64,000 nt of DNA from Gammaproteobacteria bacterium (GCA_029862045.1 JAOTYE010000013.1:40502-104501); one strand, 5' to 3'. Shown: positions 26,092-36,119, counted from the first letter of the stretch. Translations and numbers: made by a program. Notes: generated from the letters alone by a model not told the origin.

Positions 26092-27318
26092 TCAGGATTC
26101 CGCCTGGACATCATACCTGACCTGCCCATCCGTGATTACGGGCCGGACAGCGGCGCGGCCGGACCAGCGGGCGTAAATCATGGCCACAGCACGGAACAGG
26201 ATGTGCCCCATCTTGGTATAGGGCATGTAGGCCAGCAGGAAGAACACCAGCACCAGGTGTACGTAATAGATGCCATAGGCGGGGATCGCCAGGTCGAAGA
26301 CCCGGAACACCTGGGACCCAAAGCCCGTTATCACGGTCATGAAGAGCACCCAAAGGAAGGTCCAGTCGAAGGCTGTAGCCTTGCCGGATTTGCCGGAGGA
26401 CATCCGTCGAGCCAGCATCACCGAACAACCCAGGAAAGCAAGCGTACCGCTGACGTTCCCGAGCACCTTGACCGGATGGAAGAAGTCGTACGGGCCGACC
26501 TGTGCGTCCATGCCGAACTGGTTCATGTAGTACAGGATTCCCACCAAGGTGGTGGTGATAACAAGGCCGATAAAGCCGTACATGACCAGCGCATGGGCAC
26601 CGGCCCGGCTCTTGTTGGTTGTGCATTCGAAGAAATTGCGATGCGAGAACACATCCAGCAGCGTTCCCATGATCGCGGTGGGCAGGGATTCCCCGCCCCC
26701 GGTGCGCGGATATTCCACCGCCAGGGAACGGAGGAACCCCCGGATGCTCAGCAGGACAGTGACAACGGCGAACGCGATAGCCGGCAGGAAGACGATATCG
26801 ATGGCCGGCACCGGCATCATCCTGGAGAACACGATCGTGCCGGACAGGAACCCAAACGCCGAGCCGCCGACCAGCCCCAGGATCACGGCGGCGATGATGA
26901 TCATTGGAATCAGGAACAGCATCCAGATGCGCGAGGGGGTCTGGGCGGCCGTGGCCAGGAAGGCGGGCCTGGCGAAATGGACGATGCTCATTGAGCGAAT
27001 CACGTTCATCACATCAGCCGGCTTGGCGCCGCGCGGGCAATACGTCGAGCAATCGTTGCAATGGATGCAAAGCCAGCTGTCCAGGCTGGACACCAGCTTT
27101 TCCTTCAAGCCGAACTGGGCGTAAACCATTTCCTTGCGCGGAAAGGGAGATTCATCTGGCGTGATCGGACAGACCACCGTGCAGGTGGAGCATTGGTAGC
27201 AATACTTCAGCTCCGCGGCGCCGGAACCCAGCAGTTTTTCGACGAACTCCAGGTCGCCGTTGATGGCGACTCGCTCGTTTGCAGATTCCGTTACCGGTTG
27301 GGTCATCGTTGCCGTCAT
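26092..27318 (-). CDS. qmoC: QmoC, membrane subunit of the quinone-interacting oxidoreductase
   Basis: A 408-residue fusion of an HdrC-like ferredoxin domain and an HdrE/NarI-like cytochrome b. Cluster motifs CYQCSTCTVVCPI and CIHCNDCSTYCPRG lie within the first 90 residues. About six hydrophobic segments with His residues follow. The start is taken at 27318, where AGGA lies six bases upstream and the codon follows the qmoB stop (27330) by 11 bases; a longer frame reaching 27606 would lie inside qmoB. QmoABC transfers electrons between AprAB and the quinone pool. Confidence 0.92.
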   Translation of the reverse strand: MTATMTQPVTESANERVAINGDLEFVEKLLGSGAAELKYCYQCSTCTVVCPITPDESPFPRKEMVYAQFGLKEKLVSSLDSWLCIHCNDCSTYCPRGAKPADVMNVIRSMSIVHFARPAFLATAAQTPSRIWMLFLIPMIIIAAVILGLVGGSAFGFLSGTIVFSRMMPVPAIDIVFLPAIAFAVVTVLLSIRGFLRSLAVEYPRTGGGESLPTAIMGTLLDVFSHRNFFECTTNKSRAGAHALVMYGFIGLVITTTLVGILYYMNQFGMDAQVGPYDFFHPVKVLGNVSGTLAFLGCSVMLARRMSSGKSGKATAFDWTFLWVLFMTVITGFGSQVFRVFDLAIPAYGIYYVHLVLVFFLLAYMPYTKMGHILFRAVAMIYARWSGRAAVRPVITDGQVRYDVQAES

Positions 27319-27329
27319 CGTTGTCCTGT

Positions 27330-29483
27330 CTACATTCCCTTGAACGGGTTGGGCCCGTAATCGTCGATATCCGAGGCAAAGGTCTCGATCAGCTTCGCCA
27401 CCTGCTTGTAGTCGTTCATGGAAACCTCGTACTGACGGATGCGTTCGGGTTCGAGTTGTAAACGGCTTAATGTCTCCTCCACCTTGGAAAGGCGGACGTT
27501 GGCCAGTTCCGAGCCTTTCATGAAATGGCATTGATAGTCGTCGCCGTACTTGCAGCCCATAAACATGACGCCATCGAAACCCACCGAGAGCGCATCGGAA
27601 ACCCACACCAGGTTGACGCCGCCCAGGCAGCGCAGGGGGATAATCCGCACATACGGGCTGTACCTGATTCGCTCCAATGCCATCATATCGAAGGCCGGCA
27701 CGGTATCGTTCTCGCAGGCGAAGATCAGGATCCGTGGTTTCTCTTCAAATTCATCGGGAATCTCGATGCTCTTGATCATGTCCCCGATAATGTCAACACT
27801 GTAATCCTTGAACGAGATGATCCGCACCGGGCAGGCGCCCATGCAGACGCCGCAGCCCCGGCATCGGGCCTCTTGGATAGACGGCGTGCCGCGTTCGTCC
27901 TCCTCCAGCACGCCAAAGGGACATTCCTCGGTGCAGCGCTTGCACTGGGTACATTGATCCAGCCGGAAAACAGGGAAGGTCTCGTCACCCACCCGTGGAT
28001 GCACCGTCTTGCCCTGTCGCGTCAACTCGATGGTCTGAATGGCTTTCAATGCGGCCCCCGCGGCATCCTTGCGGGAGAAGTTCATGTCCATCGGTTGATG
28101 GACGGCCCCGGCGGTGAAGATGCCCGTGCGCCGGGTCTCGTAGGGGAAGCAGATAAAGTGGGAATCCGGGAAGCCGTATTTCTGATCCGGCAGGCCGGGT
28201 CCCTGGCGGTATTGCAGGTTCAGGATGGGGTCGTCCCTGGTTGAAGCCTCGATACCGATTGCCAGCACCACGAGGTCCGCAGCGATCGCCACCTTCTCTC
28301 CCAACAGCGAGTTGTCCACATCCACGGTCACGGTTTTGTCGGGGTTTTCATGGACGCCCGATACGTCCCCCTTGGTAAGGAAAATGCCCGGGTCATTCTG
28401 CCGGGCGCGGTAAAAATTCTCGTACTGTCCCGGGGTGATCATGTCCCTGTAGATCACATAGGCTTTCTTGTCCGCGCCGGCCTCGCGTACGTATCCGGCT
28501 TGCTTGAGGCTGACCGTGCAACAGAAGGAAGAGCAATAAGGGAGATGATCGGGATCCCGGGAACCGGCGCACTGGATGAAAACCACGCTGTTGGCCTCCT
28601 GCCCGTCCTTGCGCACGATTTTGCCCGAGGCCGCCATCTGTTCGAATTCGACACTGGTGATCACGTTGTCATGGGCGATGCCCAGGTGCGTCAACCTGGA
28701 AGCATCGTAAGGCTTTCCGCCCGAGGCCAGCACCACGGCCCCGGCCCGCAGGGATTTTTCATTACCGTTATTGACGTTCAACCTGACTGAAAAATCCCCC
28801 GGCGCGCCCGCAATCGAAGCGATCGTGGAGGACATGTGCAGCGTGATCTTGGGGTGTGATTCCACCTCGCGGATCAGCTCGTCCAGGTCCGGGGACTCGG
28901 TGAGTTCGAACGGCGACCGCGAGGGTGTACGCCGGTGCAATTTCCTGGCGAAGCCGCCGAGACGATCTTCCTTTTCCACCAGGTGTACCGCGTACCCGGC
29001 CTTCGCCGACTCCAGCGCAGACGTCATGCCGGTCACGCCGCCCCCCACTACCAGCAGGGCTTCTTCCGTGTTTTGCTCGAACGGCGTGGCCAGCTGCTTC
29101 ATCTGCACGGCGGTGGTGTGCATGCGGATGTAATCCGCCGCCAGCATTTGAGTATCTTCTTCCTGGTGGGGCTGGGTCCAGGAAACGTACTCCCGCAGTG
29201 GCGCTCGCTCCACCACCACCTCCTTGCCGAAATCGAAGGTGTCCTCATGGTATCGGCCGGAGCAGGCTCCCAGCACCAACCGGTCCAGGCCCTCGTTTTC
29301 CAGATCGCCCTTCAGCAGGTTGACCCCCTCCTCGCTGCACAGGATGGGGTGGGTTTTGCAAACCGGAACCCTGAACTCCTTGAGGGCGACCTGTTGAAGT
29401 TCTTCCACATTGGTGGCCTCTCCGATCTCACACCCGGAGCAAATATAAACGCCGGTTTTGTTTGCCACCGTCCTATTCTCCAA
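27330..29483 (-). CDS. qmoB: QmoB, HdrA/MvhD-like flavoprotein subunit
   Basis: A 717-residue flavoprotein related to heterodisulfide reductase HdrA, with a C-terminal MvhD-like domain. It starts with the Cys region YICSGCEIGEATNVEE, has a second FAD-type fold at ALLVVGGGVTGMTSALESAK (about residue 141), and two [4Fe-4S] motifs CTQCKRCTEECPFG and CRGCGVCMGACPV (about residues 515-560). The MvhD part follows (LIFACENDTVPAFD; MGCKYGDDYQC). It overlaps qmoA by 11 bases. It lies on the cytoplasmic side and may bifurcate or confurcate electrons with AprAB. Confidence 0.92.
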   Translation of the reverse strand: MENRTVANKTGVYICSGCEIGEATNVEELQQVALKEFRVPVCKTHPILCSEEGVNLLKGDLENEGLDRLVLGACSGRYHEDTFDFGKEVVVERAPLREYVSWTQPHQEEDTQMLAADYIRMHTTAVQMKQLATPFEQNTEEALLVVGGGVTGMTSALESAKAGYAVHLVEKEDRLGGFARKLHRRTPSRSPFELTESPDLDELIREVESHPKITLHMSSTIASIAGAPGDFSVRLNVNNGNEKSLRAGAVVLASGGKPYDASRLTHLGIAHDNVITSVEFEQMAASGKIVRKDGQEANSVVFIQCAGSRDPDHLPYCSSFCCTVSLKQAGYVREAGADKKAYVIYRDMITPGQYENFYRARQNDPGIFLTKGDVSGVHENPDKTVTVDVDNSLLGEKVAIAADLVVLAIGIEASTRDDPILNLQYRQGPGLPDQKYGFPDSHFICFPYETRRTGIFTAGAVHQPMDMNFSRKDAAGAALKAIQTIELTRQGKTVHPRVGDETFPVFRLDQCTQCKRCTEECPFGVLEEDERGTPSIQEARCRGCGVCMGACPVRIISFKDYSVDIIGDMIKSIEIPDEFEEKPRILIFACENDTVPAFDMMALERIRYSPYVRIIPLRCLGGVNLVWVSDALSVGFDGVMFMGCKYGDDYQCHFMKGSELANVRLSKVEETLSRLQLEPERIRQYEVSMNDYKQVAKLIETFASDIDDYGPNPFKGM

Positions 29484-30729
29484 CTGCGGCCTGGATGGCC
29501 TTCAATGCCACACCGGTGGCTTCCTGGATCGAAGAGTTGACGTCCACCGGTCCCTGGGCGACCCCGGCGGCGAAGATACCGGGCTGTTGCAAGTGCGCCG
29601 AGGCGAAGCCGTCTTCATCCAGATGAACGATGTCGCCGTTGATTCCCTGCGTTTTCAGGTTGGATTCCATGCCGGTTGCCAACACCACCAGATCCACTTC
29701 CACCCGGACTTTCCCACCACGGAGAATGTCCTCGGCCTCCACGATCACCCTGCCGTCCTGACCTGGTTCGACCCGGGCCACCTTGCCCTTGATGAACTCG
29801 ATGTTCTTGTCTTCCCTGGTGCGCGAGTAAAAGGCTTCGAATTTTCCCGGCGTACGGATGTCGATGTAGAAAATAAAGACCCTCGCATCGGGATTGGCGG
29901 TACGGACATAGTTGGCCTGCTTGAGGGAAGCCAGGCAGCAGATGGAGGAGCAGTAGGGCAGATGGTCCTGGTCGCGGGAACCGGCGCATTGGACGAAGAC
30001 CACTGTCTCCACCTTCTTGCCGTCCGAGGGCCGGTTGATTTTTCCGGCGGTAGGGCCATCCGTTGCTGCCAGCCGTTCCATCATCACGTTGCTGATCACG
30101 TTAGGCAGGGCGCCAAACTGCATCCGCTCGAGCCTGGTGGCATCGTAGGGCCGCCACCCGGTCGCCATCACAATCGAAGCCGGGTTGACCTCGAACTCGC
30201 GGGATTCCATGTTCAGGTCGATAGCGCCGTAGGGGCAGGCCGAGACACACTTGTCGCATCCGGACGGGCAATGCGCTCGCTCCACCACAAAACGGGGCGG
30301 GTAGGCCATCCGGTGGGGCAGGTGAATGGCCTTGGTGTTCCGCATCCCATAGTCATGGTCGCTGGGCACCTCCGCGGGGCAGACCGGAGTGCATTTGTCG
30401 CACATCACGCATTTGTTATTGACATAGGCAGGGGATTTCACCAATTTCACGGTGAAATTCCCGGCCTCGCCCGATATCTCGCCCACCTGCGTGTTGGTGT
30501 GCACCTGGACGCGCCGGTTGCGCCGCAACCTCTGATAATTGATCTCCACCCCACAAGTCGGCGGGCACAGTTTCGGGAAATACTGATGAAAGCCGGCGAC
30601 TCGCCCACCGAGGGAAGGGCGTGTCTCGATCAGAATGACCTCGTATCCGGTCTCCGCTGCCTCCAGGGCCGTGGTGATCCCGGAGATGCCGCCACCCACG
30701 ACGAGAATAAGGCCTTTGTTCTCCGCCAT
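29473..30729 (-). CDS. qmoA: QmoA, HdrA-like flavoprotein subunit
   Basis: A 418-residue HdrA-like FAD protein. It shows the dinucleotide fold LILVVGGGISGITTALEAAE at residues 7-26, the LCPPTCGVE motif, and iron-sulfur motifs CVMCDKCTPVCP and CPSGCDKCVSACPYG. It sits between aprA and qmoB, the standard apr-qmo order, with a 23-base gap to aprA. It partners QmoB to accept or deliver the electrons of AprAB. Confidence 0.93.
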   Translation of the reverse strand: MAENKGLILVVGGGISGITTALEAAETGYEVILIETRPSLGGRVAGFHQYFPKLCPPTCGVEINYQRLRRNRRVQVHTNTQVGEISGEAGNFTVKLVKSPAYVNNKCVMCDKCTPVCPAEVPSDHDYGMRNTKAIHLPHRMAYPPRFVVERAHCPSGCDKCVSACPYGAIDLNMESREFEVNPASIVMATGWRPYDATRLERMQFGALPNVISNVMMERLAATDGPTAGKINRPSDGKKVETVVFVQCAGSRDQDHLPYCSSICCLASLKQANYVRTANPDARVFIFYIDIRTPGKFEAFYSRTREDKNIEFIKGKVARVEPGQDGRVIVEAEDILRGGKVRVEVDLVVLATGMESNLKTQGINGDIVHLDEDGFASAHLQQPGIFAAGVAQGPVDVNSSIQEATGVALKAIQAAVGE

Positions 30730-30752
30730 GTCTAGTACTCCGTCAAGGTGAA

Positions 30753-32720
30753 TCAGGGTACTAGTTGGTGATAAGTCCGCTTGAACAAATCCCAGGAATT
30801 GGTTTCCTTGTCATACTTGGAATTGACGAAGCATTTCCAGTTTTCGTCGTCGATGGCGAGGTGATCGCCCCGGTAGTAATACCCCGGGTAGCGAGTTTCC
30901 TCGCGGAAACGGATGTGCCGTGCATGGGCTTCGCCAGCCACGATGCGATGGTAGTTCTCCCAGGCCCGCAGCAGTTCGTGCAGATTTTCCGCACACATAT
31001 GCTGCGAATCCTCCTTGATCATCTCCAGGTACTTGAAGCCTTCATCCAGCATGGTGCCGCTGGTCATGTACCAGGTGCCGACCCCGCCCACGTAATCGTC
31101 CATGCACTTCTGCAAGCGCTGCTGAAGCATACTGGGGCGGATGTAGTGGGGGTTGATGTTGGCGTCGGTCGTATATTCGTTGTATTTCCCCCAGGTTTCC
31201 ATGGGCATGAAGACTTCCTTTGCCAGTTCTTCATGATCCTCGGAAAACTGAGGGTCATCGTCCTTGTGGTCCAACAGGAACGACACCATGTTTTTGCCCG
31301 CAATGCGGCCTTCGCTATGGGAGCCGGAGGAAAATTTGTGGCCCGAAGCACCGACGCCGTCACCGGCGGTGAACAGGCCCTTGACGGTGGTCATCCGGTT
31401 GTATCCCCAATGGTACTCATCAGGACCAATATCTTCCGGACCGCTGACCCAGATGCCCGCACAACCGGCGTGGGACCCCAGCAGGTAAGGCTCGGAGGGC
31501 ATCAGCTCAGAGGGCGTTTTTTCCGGCTCCACGTTGTTGGCAGCCCAGACCCCGGCCTGGGCGACAGTCATGTCCAGGAAGTCTTCCCAAGCTTCGGCCT
31601 CCAGGTGCTTGATCTCCTTGGGCGTCATGGTCTCGGCCAATTTCTGCATGGCCTTATCGGTGTGGATCTTGATGGGACCCTTGCCTTCCTTCATGTCCTG
31701 GATCATCAGGTGATTACGCATGCAGGTTCCCATGTTGTCCACATAGTCCCCGTACAGCTTGCGGGCCTCTTCCTTGTTGGTCACCTCATATTCCTCACCC
31801 AGGGCGTTGGTGGCCTTGGCCTTGAACAACAGGAACCAGGCCCCCACCGGACCATAACCGTCCTTGAAGCGTGTCGGCACGAAGCGGTTTTCCATCATGG
31901 TCAGTTCGGCGCCCAATTCCGCGGCCATGGCGTAGGTGGAGCCGGCATTCCAGACCGGAAACCAGGCCCGACCCTGGCCTTCCCCTGTGGCGCGGGTTTT
32001 GAAGACGTTGACCGCACCGCCGGCCGCCAGCAGGGCTGCTTTGCATTTGAACACGTAGAGTTTCTGCTCGCGCACGCTAAAGCCCACCGCACCGGCAATC
32101 CGGTCGGGGTCATTTTCGTCTTTCAGGAGCTTGACGATGAACACCCGCTCGAAGAGGTTCTGATCGACGCCGGTGGCTTTGCGGTTGTTCTCCAGGGCCA
32201 GCTTGGCGGCCTCGGCAACAACCACTTTGTAGGATTCGCCGTTGATCATGATTTGCCAACGGCCCGAGCGTACCGGCTTGCCACCATCTTCCAGGCTCGG
32301 CTCGCTGCGTTTGGCCGCCGCCCCGTCCAGGCGCCTTCCATCCTCGGTGGTTTTCCAAATGGGCAGACCCCATTCCTCGAACCTGTGTACCGAATCGTCC
32401 ACGTGGCGGCCCAGGTCATAGACCAGGTCCTCCCGGGTGATGCCCATCAGATCCTGGCGGACGTAACGCACATAATCTTCCGGAGAGTTGTCACCCAAAT
32501 AGGTGTTGATCGCCGACAGACCCTGCGCCACTGCGCCACTGCGGTCCGTGGCGGCTTTGTCCACCATCGTGATGCGCAGTCCCTGTGAAGTCGCCCAGCG
32601 GTCCGTTTCGAACGCAGCCCCACAACAGGCCATCCCGCCACCGATGAGAAGAATATCGGTCTCATGAACCACTATTTCAGGTTTTTCGCAGTGCTCCCAA
32701 TTGTTGATTTTCGCTTCCAT
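30753..32720 (-). CDS. aprA: AprA, adenylylsulfate reductase alpha subunit
   Basis: A 655-residue FAD subunit of APS reductase, which in sulfur oxidisers converts sulfite plus AMP to APS. The FAD fold is ILLIGGGMACCGAAFE (about residues 23-38), with KAATDRSGAVAQGLSAINTY following. The conserved core HKFSSGSHSEGRIAGK is near residue 460. Length matches the family. The gene lies 53 bases downstream of aprB. Direction of the reaction is inferred from the reverse-type dsr genes nearby; ATP sulfurylase, needed to release sulfate and ATP, is not in the window. Confidence 0.95.
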   Translation of the reverse strand: MEAKINNWEHCEKPEIVVHETDILLIGGGMACCGAAFETDRWATSQGLRITMVDKAATDRSGAVAQGLSAINTYLGDNSPEDYVRYVRQDLMGITREDLVYDLGRHVDDSVHRFEEWGLPIWKTTEDGRRLDGAAAKRSEPSLEDGGKPVRSGRWQIMINGESYKVVVAEAAKLALENNRKATGVDQNLFERVFIVKLLKDENDPDRIAGAVGFSVREQKLYVFKCKAALLAAGGAVNVFKTRATGEGQGRAWFPVWNAGSTYAMAAELGAELTMMENRFVPTRFKDGYGPVGAWFLLFKAKATNALGEEYEVTNKEEARKLYGDYVDNMGTCMRNHLMIQDMKEGKGPIKIHTDKAMQKLAETMTPKEIKHLEAEAWEDFLDMTVAQAGVWAANNVEPEKTPSELMPSEPYLLGSHAGCAGIWVSGPEDIGPDEYHWGYNRMTTVKGLFTAGDGVGASGHKFSSGSHSEGRIAGKNMVSFLLDHKDDDPQFSEDHEELAKEVFMPMETWGKYNEYTTDANINPHYIRPSMLQQRLQKCMDDYVGGVGTWYMTSGTMLDEGFKYLEMIKEDSQHMCAENLHELLRAWENYHRIVAGEAHARHIRFREETRYPGYYYRGDHLAIDDENWKCFVNSKYDKETNSWDLFKRTYHQLVP

Positions 32721-32773
32721 TTCTCTTTCCTTGAACCAAGGCTGATGCGCGTGATACCGGCCGTTCGCCAGAC

Positions 32774-33220
32774 TTAAAGGTTGCCGGATAGAGTGGGCAA
32801 CGTATCCCCGCGGGCTTGGTGTGTGAAAAATCCGGGCTCCTTGATCTTGCTCACGTCGCCTGTAGAAGAATCGGGGTAGATGTCCACCTGACCGGCGGCC
32901 ACGGTTCGATTAGGAAACTTGAAGCGTTTGAGACGGCCGTTGCGGAACCTGACAGTCCACATCACCGTGTCCGAACCCATCATCGGGATGACTGAACCGC
33001 CCAAGGGTGCGAGATCGGCATAGCACCGAATTTCGATCGCCTGTTGCGGGCAGATCTTCACACAGTTATAGCATTCCCAGCACTGCTCCGGTTCCTGATT
33101 GATGCCCTTGTGGGTGTCAGATGTGAGCGCCATCAGATCGTGCGGGCAGATATACATGCAGGCGGTCTTATCCTGCCCCATGCAGCCATCGCATTTTTCG
33201 GTGATAACAAAACTAGGCAT
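32774..33220 (-). CDS. aprB: AprB, adenylylsulfate reductase beta subunit
   Basis: A 148-residue ferredoxin-like subunit carrying two [4Fe-4S] clusters. Motifs are CDGCMGQDKTACMYICPHD (residues 10-28) and CWECYNCVKICPQQAIE (about residues 47-63). It is the first gene of aprBA-qmoABC. GGGGGAG precedes the ATG by six bases. The C-terminal tail (KIKEPGFFTHQARGD) wraps AprA in known structures. The 379-base gap upstream (33221-33599) must hold the operon promoter and also holds repeat module A; I saw no clear promoter consensus. Confidence 0.95.
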   Translation of the reverse strand: MPSFVITEKCDGCMGQDKTACMYICPHDLMALTSDTHKGINQEPEQCWECYNCVKICPQQAIEIRCYADLAPLGGSVIPMMGSDTVMWTVRFRNGRLKRFKFPNRTVAAGQVDIYPDSSTGDVSKIKEPGFFTHQARGDTLPTLSGNL

Positions 33221-33488
33221 TGGACTCCCCCATTATCTTGGCAGTTGCACCGGCGTTTATTTGCATCGCTTTCAGCGCACGTCAGGCTGTTGCCGAACCC
33301 CCCTCGGCCCGAATTATTCTCCACCGAAACCTGGGTGCGTCAATGCCGGGAAGTACGTAATGAATGGGGGGCGCGGTCAGCGGCCTTGATGCATGGATAA
33401 TGGCAGGCACTACAAAGCTACAATTGAGGCCAGCTCCAAGCACGAGCTCGACTGCCAACAGGCTCGGGAACTTGATGTAATGCGCGTA

Positions 33489-33530
33489 TGGTGGCCCACC
33501 CAGTAGAAACACCGTGCCAGCCGATACGAC
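33489..33530. repeat. Dispersed repeat module A
   Basis: TGGTGGCCCACCCAGTAGAA followed by ACACCGTGCCAGCCGATACGAC is the second copy of the A module, with two changes against 2477-2520. It lies in the gap between aprB and the broken lipoprotein gene. Confidence 0.85.
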
Positions 33531-33599
33531 AGAAAGGCCTGTCCTTACGCGAGGCCCTTGCGGACCTCGCCTCTTCCGGAGTCAGGGCCAGATCAACCG

Positions 33600-34342
33600 C
33601 TACGGCAAGCCGACGTTGGCCACCTCGCCCGCCACCACCGTCGCCGGCTTGCCGTTCGCCGGATTGAGGTTCATACCATCGTCGCAGCTAAATGCGATTT
33701 CGTAGTCGCCGCCGAGCAGGAAGCCGATCGTATAGTGATACTCGGTCATACCCATGTCGTTCATTTGCTCGTTGACGATGGCCGAGGTAAGCGAATTGGC
33801 CGCATCGAGGGCAGCGTCCATACCATCATCTTCGAAGATGAAGACCGACGGCTCGCAGCCCTCGATAACAATAGTGTCGTCCACCAGACCCGTCAGCCCA
33901 CCAACCTCGACGTTGTTCACGAGACGAATCGTCGGCCGGAATATTCGGTCGGGATCGAGCCCCGCGGGATGGGCGACAGACTTCATCAGGTCTATCTCGG
34001 CCGTGAAATCAGCAGCGCCGCCCTGTGGAACGATGATGTTGCCGTGCAATTTCAGACCGCTTTCGGCGCCGCATTCATGCCTTGGAATTCAAGAACGTTG
34101 ATGTTGGACGTTGCCTCCATGAACGGCTCCGCCATTATCGGTGGGCCGTCCTTGGGCTTGAGTTCGACTTCGGTGAATGCGATGCAGACCTTGGTCGCCT
34201 CGTGCATCGGATGATCGCTGATGCCCAGAGAGATCCGGCCCATCTTGTCGCCGGATCCGGACCCCGACCCGCTGCAACCGGCGGTAAATAGCAGTGCTGC
34301 AGACAGCACCGCGAGCGCGTAGCGCGCTTTCGAGACATTCAT
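33600..34342 (-). pseudogene. Broken DUF4382-type lipoprotein gene (deletion plus frameshift)
   Basis: The 5' part starts at 34342 after AGGAG with a lipoprotein signal (MNVSKARYALAVLSAALLFT, then AGC). It continues as DUF4382-like sequence (MGRISLGISDHPMHEATKVC; NINVLEFQGMNAA) and hits a stop near 34050. The next frame resumes at about 34055 with ESGLKLHGNIIVPQGGAADF and goes on to IFRPTIRLVNNVEVGGLTG. In family members 40-60 residues normally lie between these two blocks, so a deletion not divisible by three has removed the middle and shifted the frame. Family assignment is from remembered pattern, not a search. Confidence 0.7.
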
Positions 34343-34506
34343 CGTGGTTCTCCTCTGACTCCGTCGGAATGTTATTTCGCTTGTTGTCGGGTAAAACGCC
34401 CGGACAGCAGTCTCAGTTGCAATGTTTTTACATAACCCGTGTACGGACAGGGATTCGTTGTTGTCGCCGATTACCGAGCGGTTCGAAGAGATGCGAACAC
34501 TCTCCT

Positions 34507-34697
34507 TCGAACGTGGTTCACTGTTGCTGGCCATACGAAAATGGGGACAGTCCCCAATATTCGTGGTGGCCAGGGGCGGACTAATCGGCGAAGCCGATTG
34601 GACAGATGAGCAGCGCGAATCTGCCCGAAGGGTGAGCGCCGAAGGCGCGAATCAATGGACTCGCTGCGCTCGTCCTGCGGGCGCACCGTTTTTAACC
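34507..34697. repeat. Composite repeat: module C then a long module B
   Basis: Bases 34507-34562 resemble the C segment (TTACGAAAATGGGGACAGTC type). Bases 34563-34697 are a long B copy with hairpins ATCGGC-GAA-GCCGAT, CCC-GAA-GGG and GCGCC-GAA-GGCGC. The B part matches 39427-39560 with only a few changes. It lies in the 34343-34886 gap, which otherwise shows no gene. Confidence 0.85.
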
Positions 34698-34886
34698 ATG
34701 GCTGATCAGGCAAGTATTTCTGCCGGCAGATACAAACGAAAACCGGATCTCTCGCATCTAATCCTCTAATAGCGCTAAAAATAGCGTGTCTCGTCGCGAC
34801 CAGAATAAGGGGAAAGTGCTCTGACCATCGCGGACACATCCGGACAGGACATCCAGCTCGCGCCGCAGGACCCTCGCCGTAAACGA

Positions 34887-36098
34887 TTGATTCTCGGGGG
34901 TATCGGCATCGCCGTAATCGTCGTGGTCGTGCTTGCCGCCCCGTGGGTCAACCGCTGGGCCAGTGCCACCGTGAGTGTGCCTTTCGAGCGCATCCGCACG
35001 GCTACCGTGGCGCGTGGCGACCTCGTACGAGACGTCTCGGCGCAGGGCCGCGTCGTGGCCGCAGTAAGCCCTACCCTATATGCGACCGCGTCGGGCACGA
35101 TCACGCTCAACGTCGACGCGGGTGAACGGGTTGTCGCAGGACAGGTATTGGCATCGGTCGATAGCCCGGGGCTCATGAATCAACTTGAGCAGGCCGATGC
35201 GTCGCTCGCACAACGCGAACTCGAACTCGAACGGCAGCGCATCGATACGCGGCAACAGGCACTCGAGAAACGCAAAGCCGCTGACCTGGCCGAGGTCGCG
35301 GTTACTGCCGCGCGCCGCGAGAAGCGCCGCGCCGACCAGGCGAAAGAGCGCGGTGTGATCCCGCTTATCGATTATGAGAAGGCGCAGGATGACCTGCGCA
35401 ATGCCGAACTCGCCTACGAGCACGCGATGGCCGATGCGGACCTGCACGACGAACGCCTGTCGTTCGAGCTGCGGGCCAGCGAGTTTGAAGTGAACACCCA
35501 GGAACTGATGGTAGAGGACCTGCGCCGGCAGGTGTATGACCTGTCGATCAAGTCGCCCGTCGACGGCATCGTCGGTGACCTGCTCGTCGACCAGAAAGGT
35601 GCGGTGTCGCGTGATACGCCGGTGATGGCCGTCGTGGACCTGACGCGTTACGAAATCGATGTGATGATTCCCGAGAGCTATGCCGACGATCTTGCAATCG
35701 GCATGGCCGCTGAAATCACGTCCGGCGGGCAGCGTTATGAAGGTCAACTCGTCGCTGTCTCGCCCGAGGTCGTCAATAACCAGGTCGCAAGCCGGGTACG
35801 TTTTGTCGGCGAAGGCCCGACAGGGCTGCGGCAGAACCAGCGCCTGACGACCCGCATCCTGCTCGCCGAACACGCCAATGTGCTCATGGTGCAACGCGGC
35901 CAATTCCTCGACAGTGGCGGTGGCCGGCTGGCCTATGTCGTCAGCGAGGACCGCGTCGCCGAGCGGCGCCGGATTGAGACCGGCGCGCGCAGCCTGGGCG
36001 CCGTCGAAATCGTTGCGGGTCTCGAACCCGGCGACATCATCGTAATTTCAAACCTTGACCCGTTCCGTGGTGCGGAAACGGTTCTACTTACCGACTGA
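34887..36098 (+). CDS. MacA-like periplasmic adaptor (HlyD family) of an ABC export system
   Basis: A membrane-fusion/adaptor protein of about 403 residues from TTG 34887. The frame is open back to a CTG at 34821 preceded by AAGGGG. That start would add the basic stretch DPRRKR before the membrane anchor (LILGGIGIAVIVVVVLAAPW), which is the more natural topology, so the true start may be there. A biotinyl/lipoyl-like lobe (VSPTLYATASGTITLNVDAG), a long coiled coil (about residues 95-200) and the second lobe (IKSPVDGIVGDLLVDQKGAV) follow. It should bridge the two permeases below to an outer-membrane channel, which is not encoded here. Confidence 0.85.
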   Translation: MILGGIGIAVIVVVVLAAPWVNRWASATVSVPFERIRTATVARGDLVRDVSAQGRVVAAVSPTLYATASGTITLNVDAGERVVAGQVLASVDSPGLMNQLEQADASLAQRELELERQRIDTRQQALEKRKAADLAEVAVTAARREKRRADQAKERGVIPLIDYEKAQDDLRNAELAYEHAMADADLHDERLSFELRASEFEVNTQELMVEDLRRQVYDLSIKSPVDGIVGDLLVDQKGAVSRDTPVMAVVDLTRYEIDVMIPESYADDLAIGMAAEITSGGQRYEGQLVAVSPEVVNNQVASRVRFVGEGPTGLRQNQRLTTRILLAEHANVLMVQRGQFLDSGGGRLAYVVSEDRVAERRRIETGARSLGAVEIVAGLEPGDIIVISNLDPFRGAETVLLTD

Positions 36099-36119
36099 CA
36101 TACCGCAGGGAGTCAACTG

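Noticed and set aside
27319..27606. Longer qmoC start at 27606
   Set aside because: The extra 96 residues lie in a shadow frame of qmoB; the start at 27318 has a ribosome site and yields a normal N-terminus.
30765..32588. A 607-residue open frame antisense to aprA
   Set aside because: It is the complement of a GC-rich conserved gene; the aprA frame carries all family motifs.
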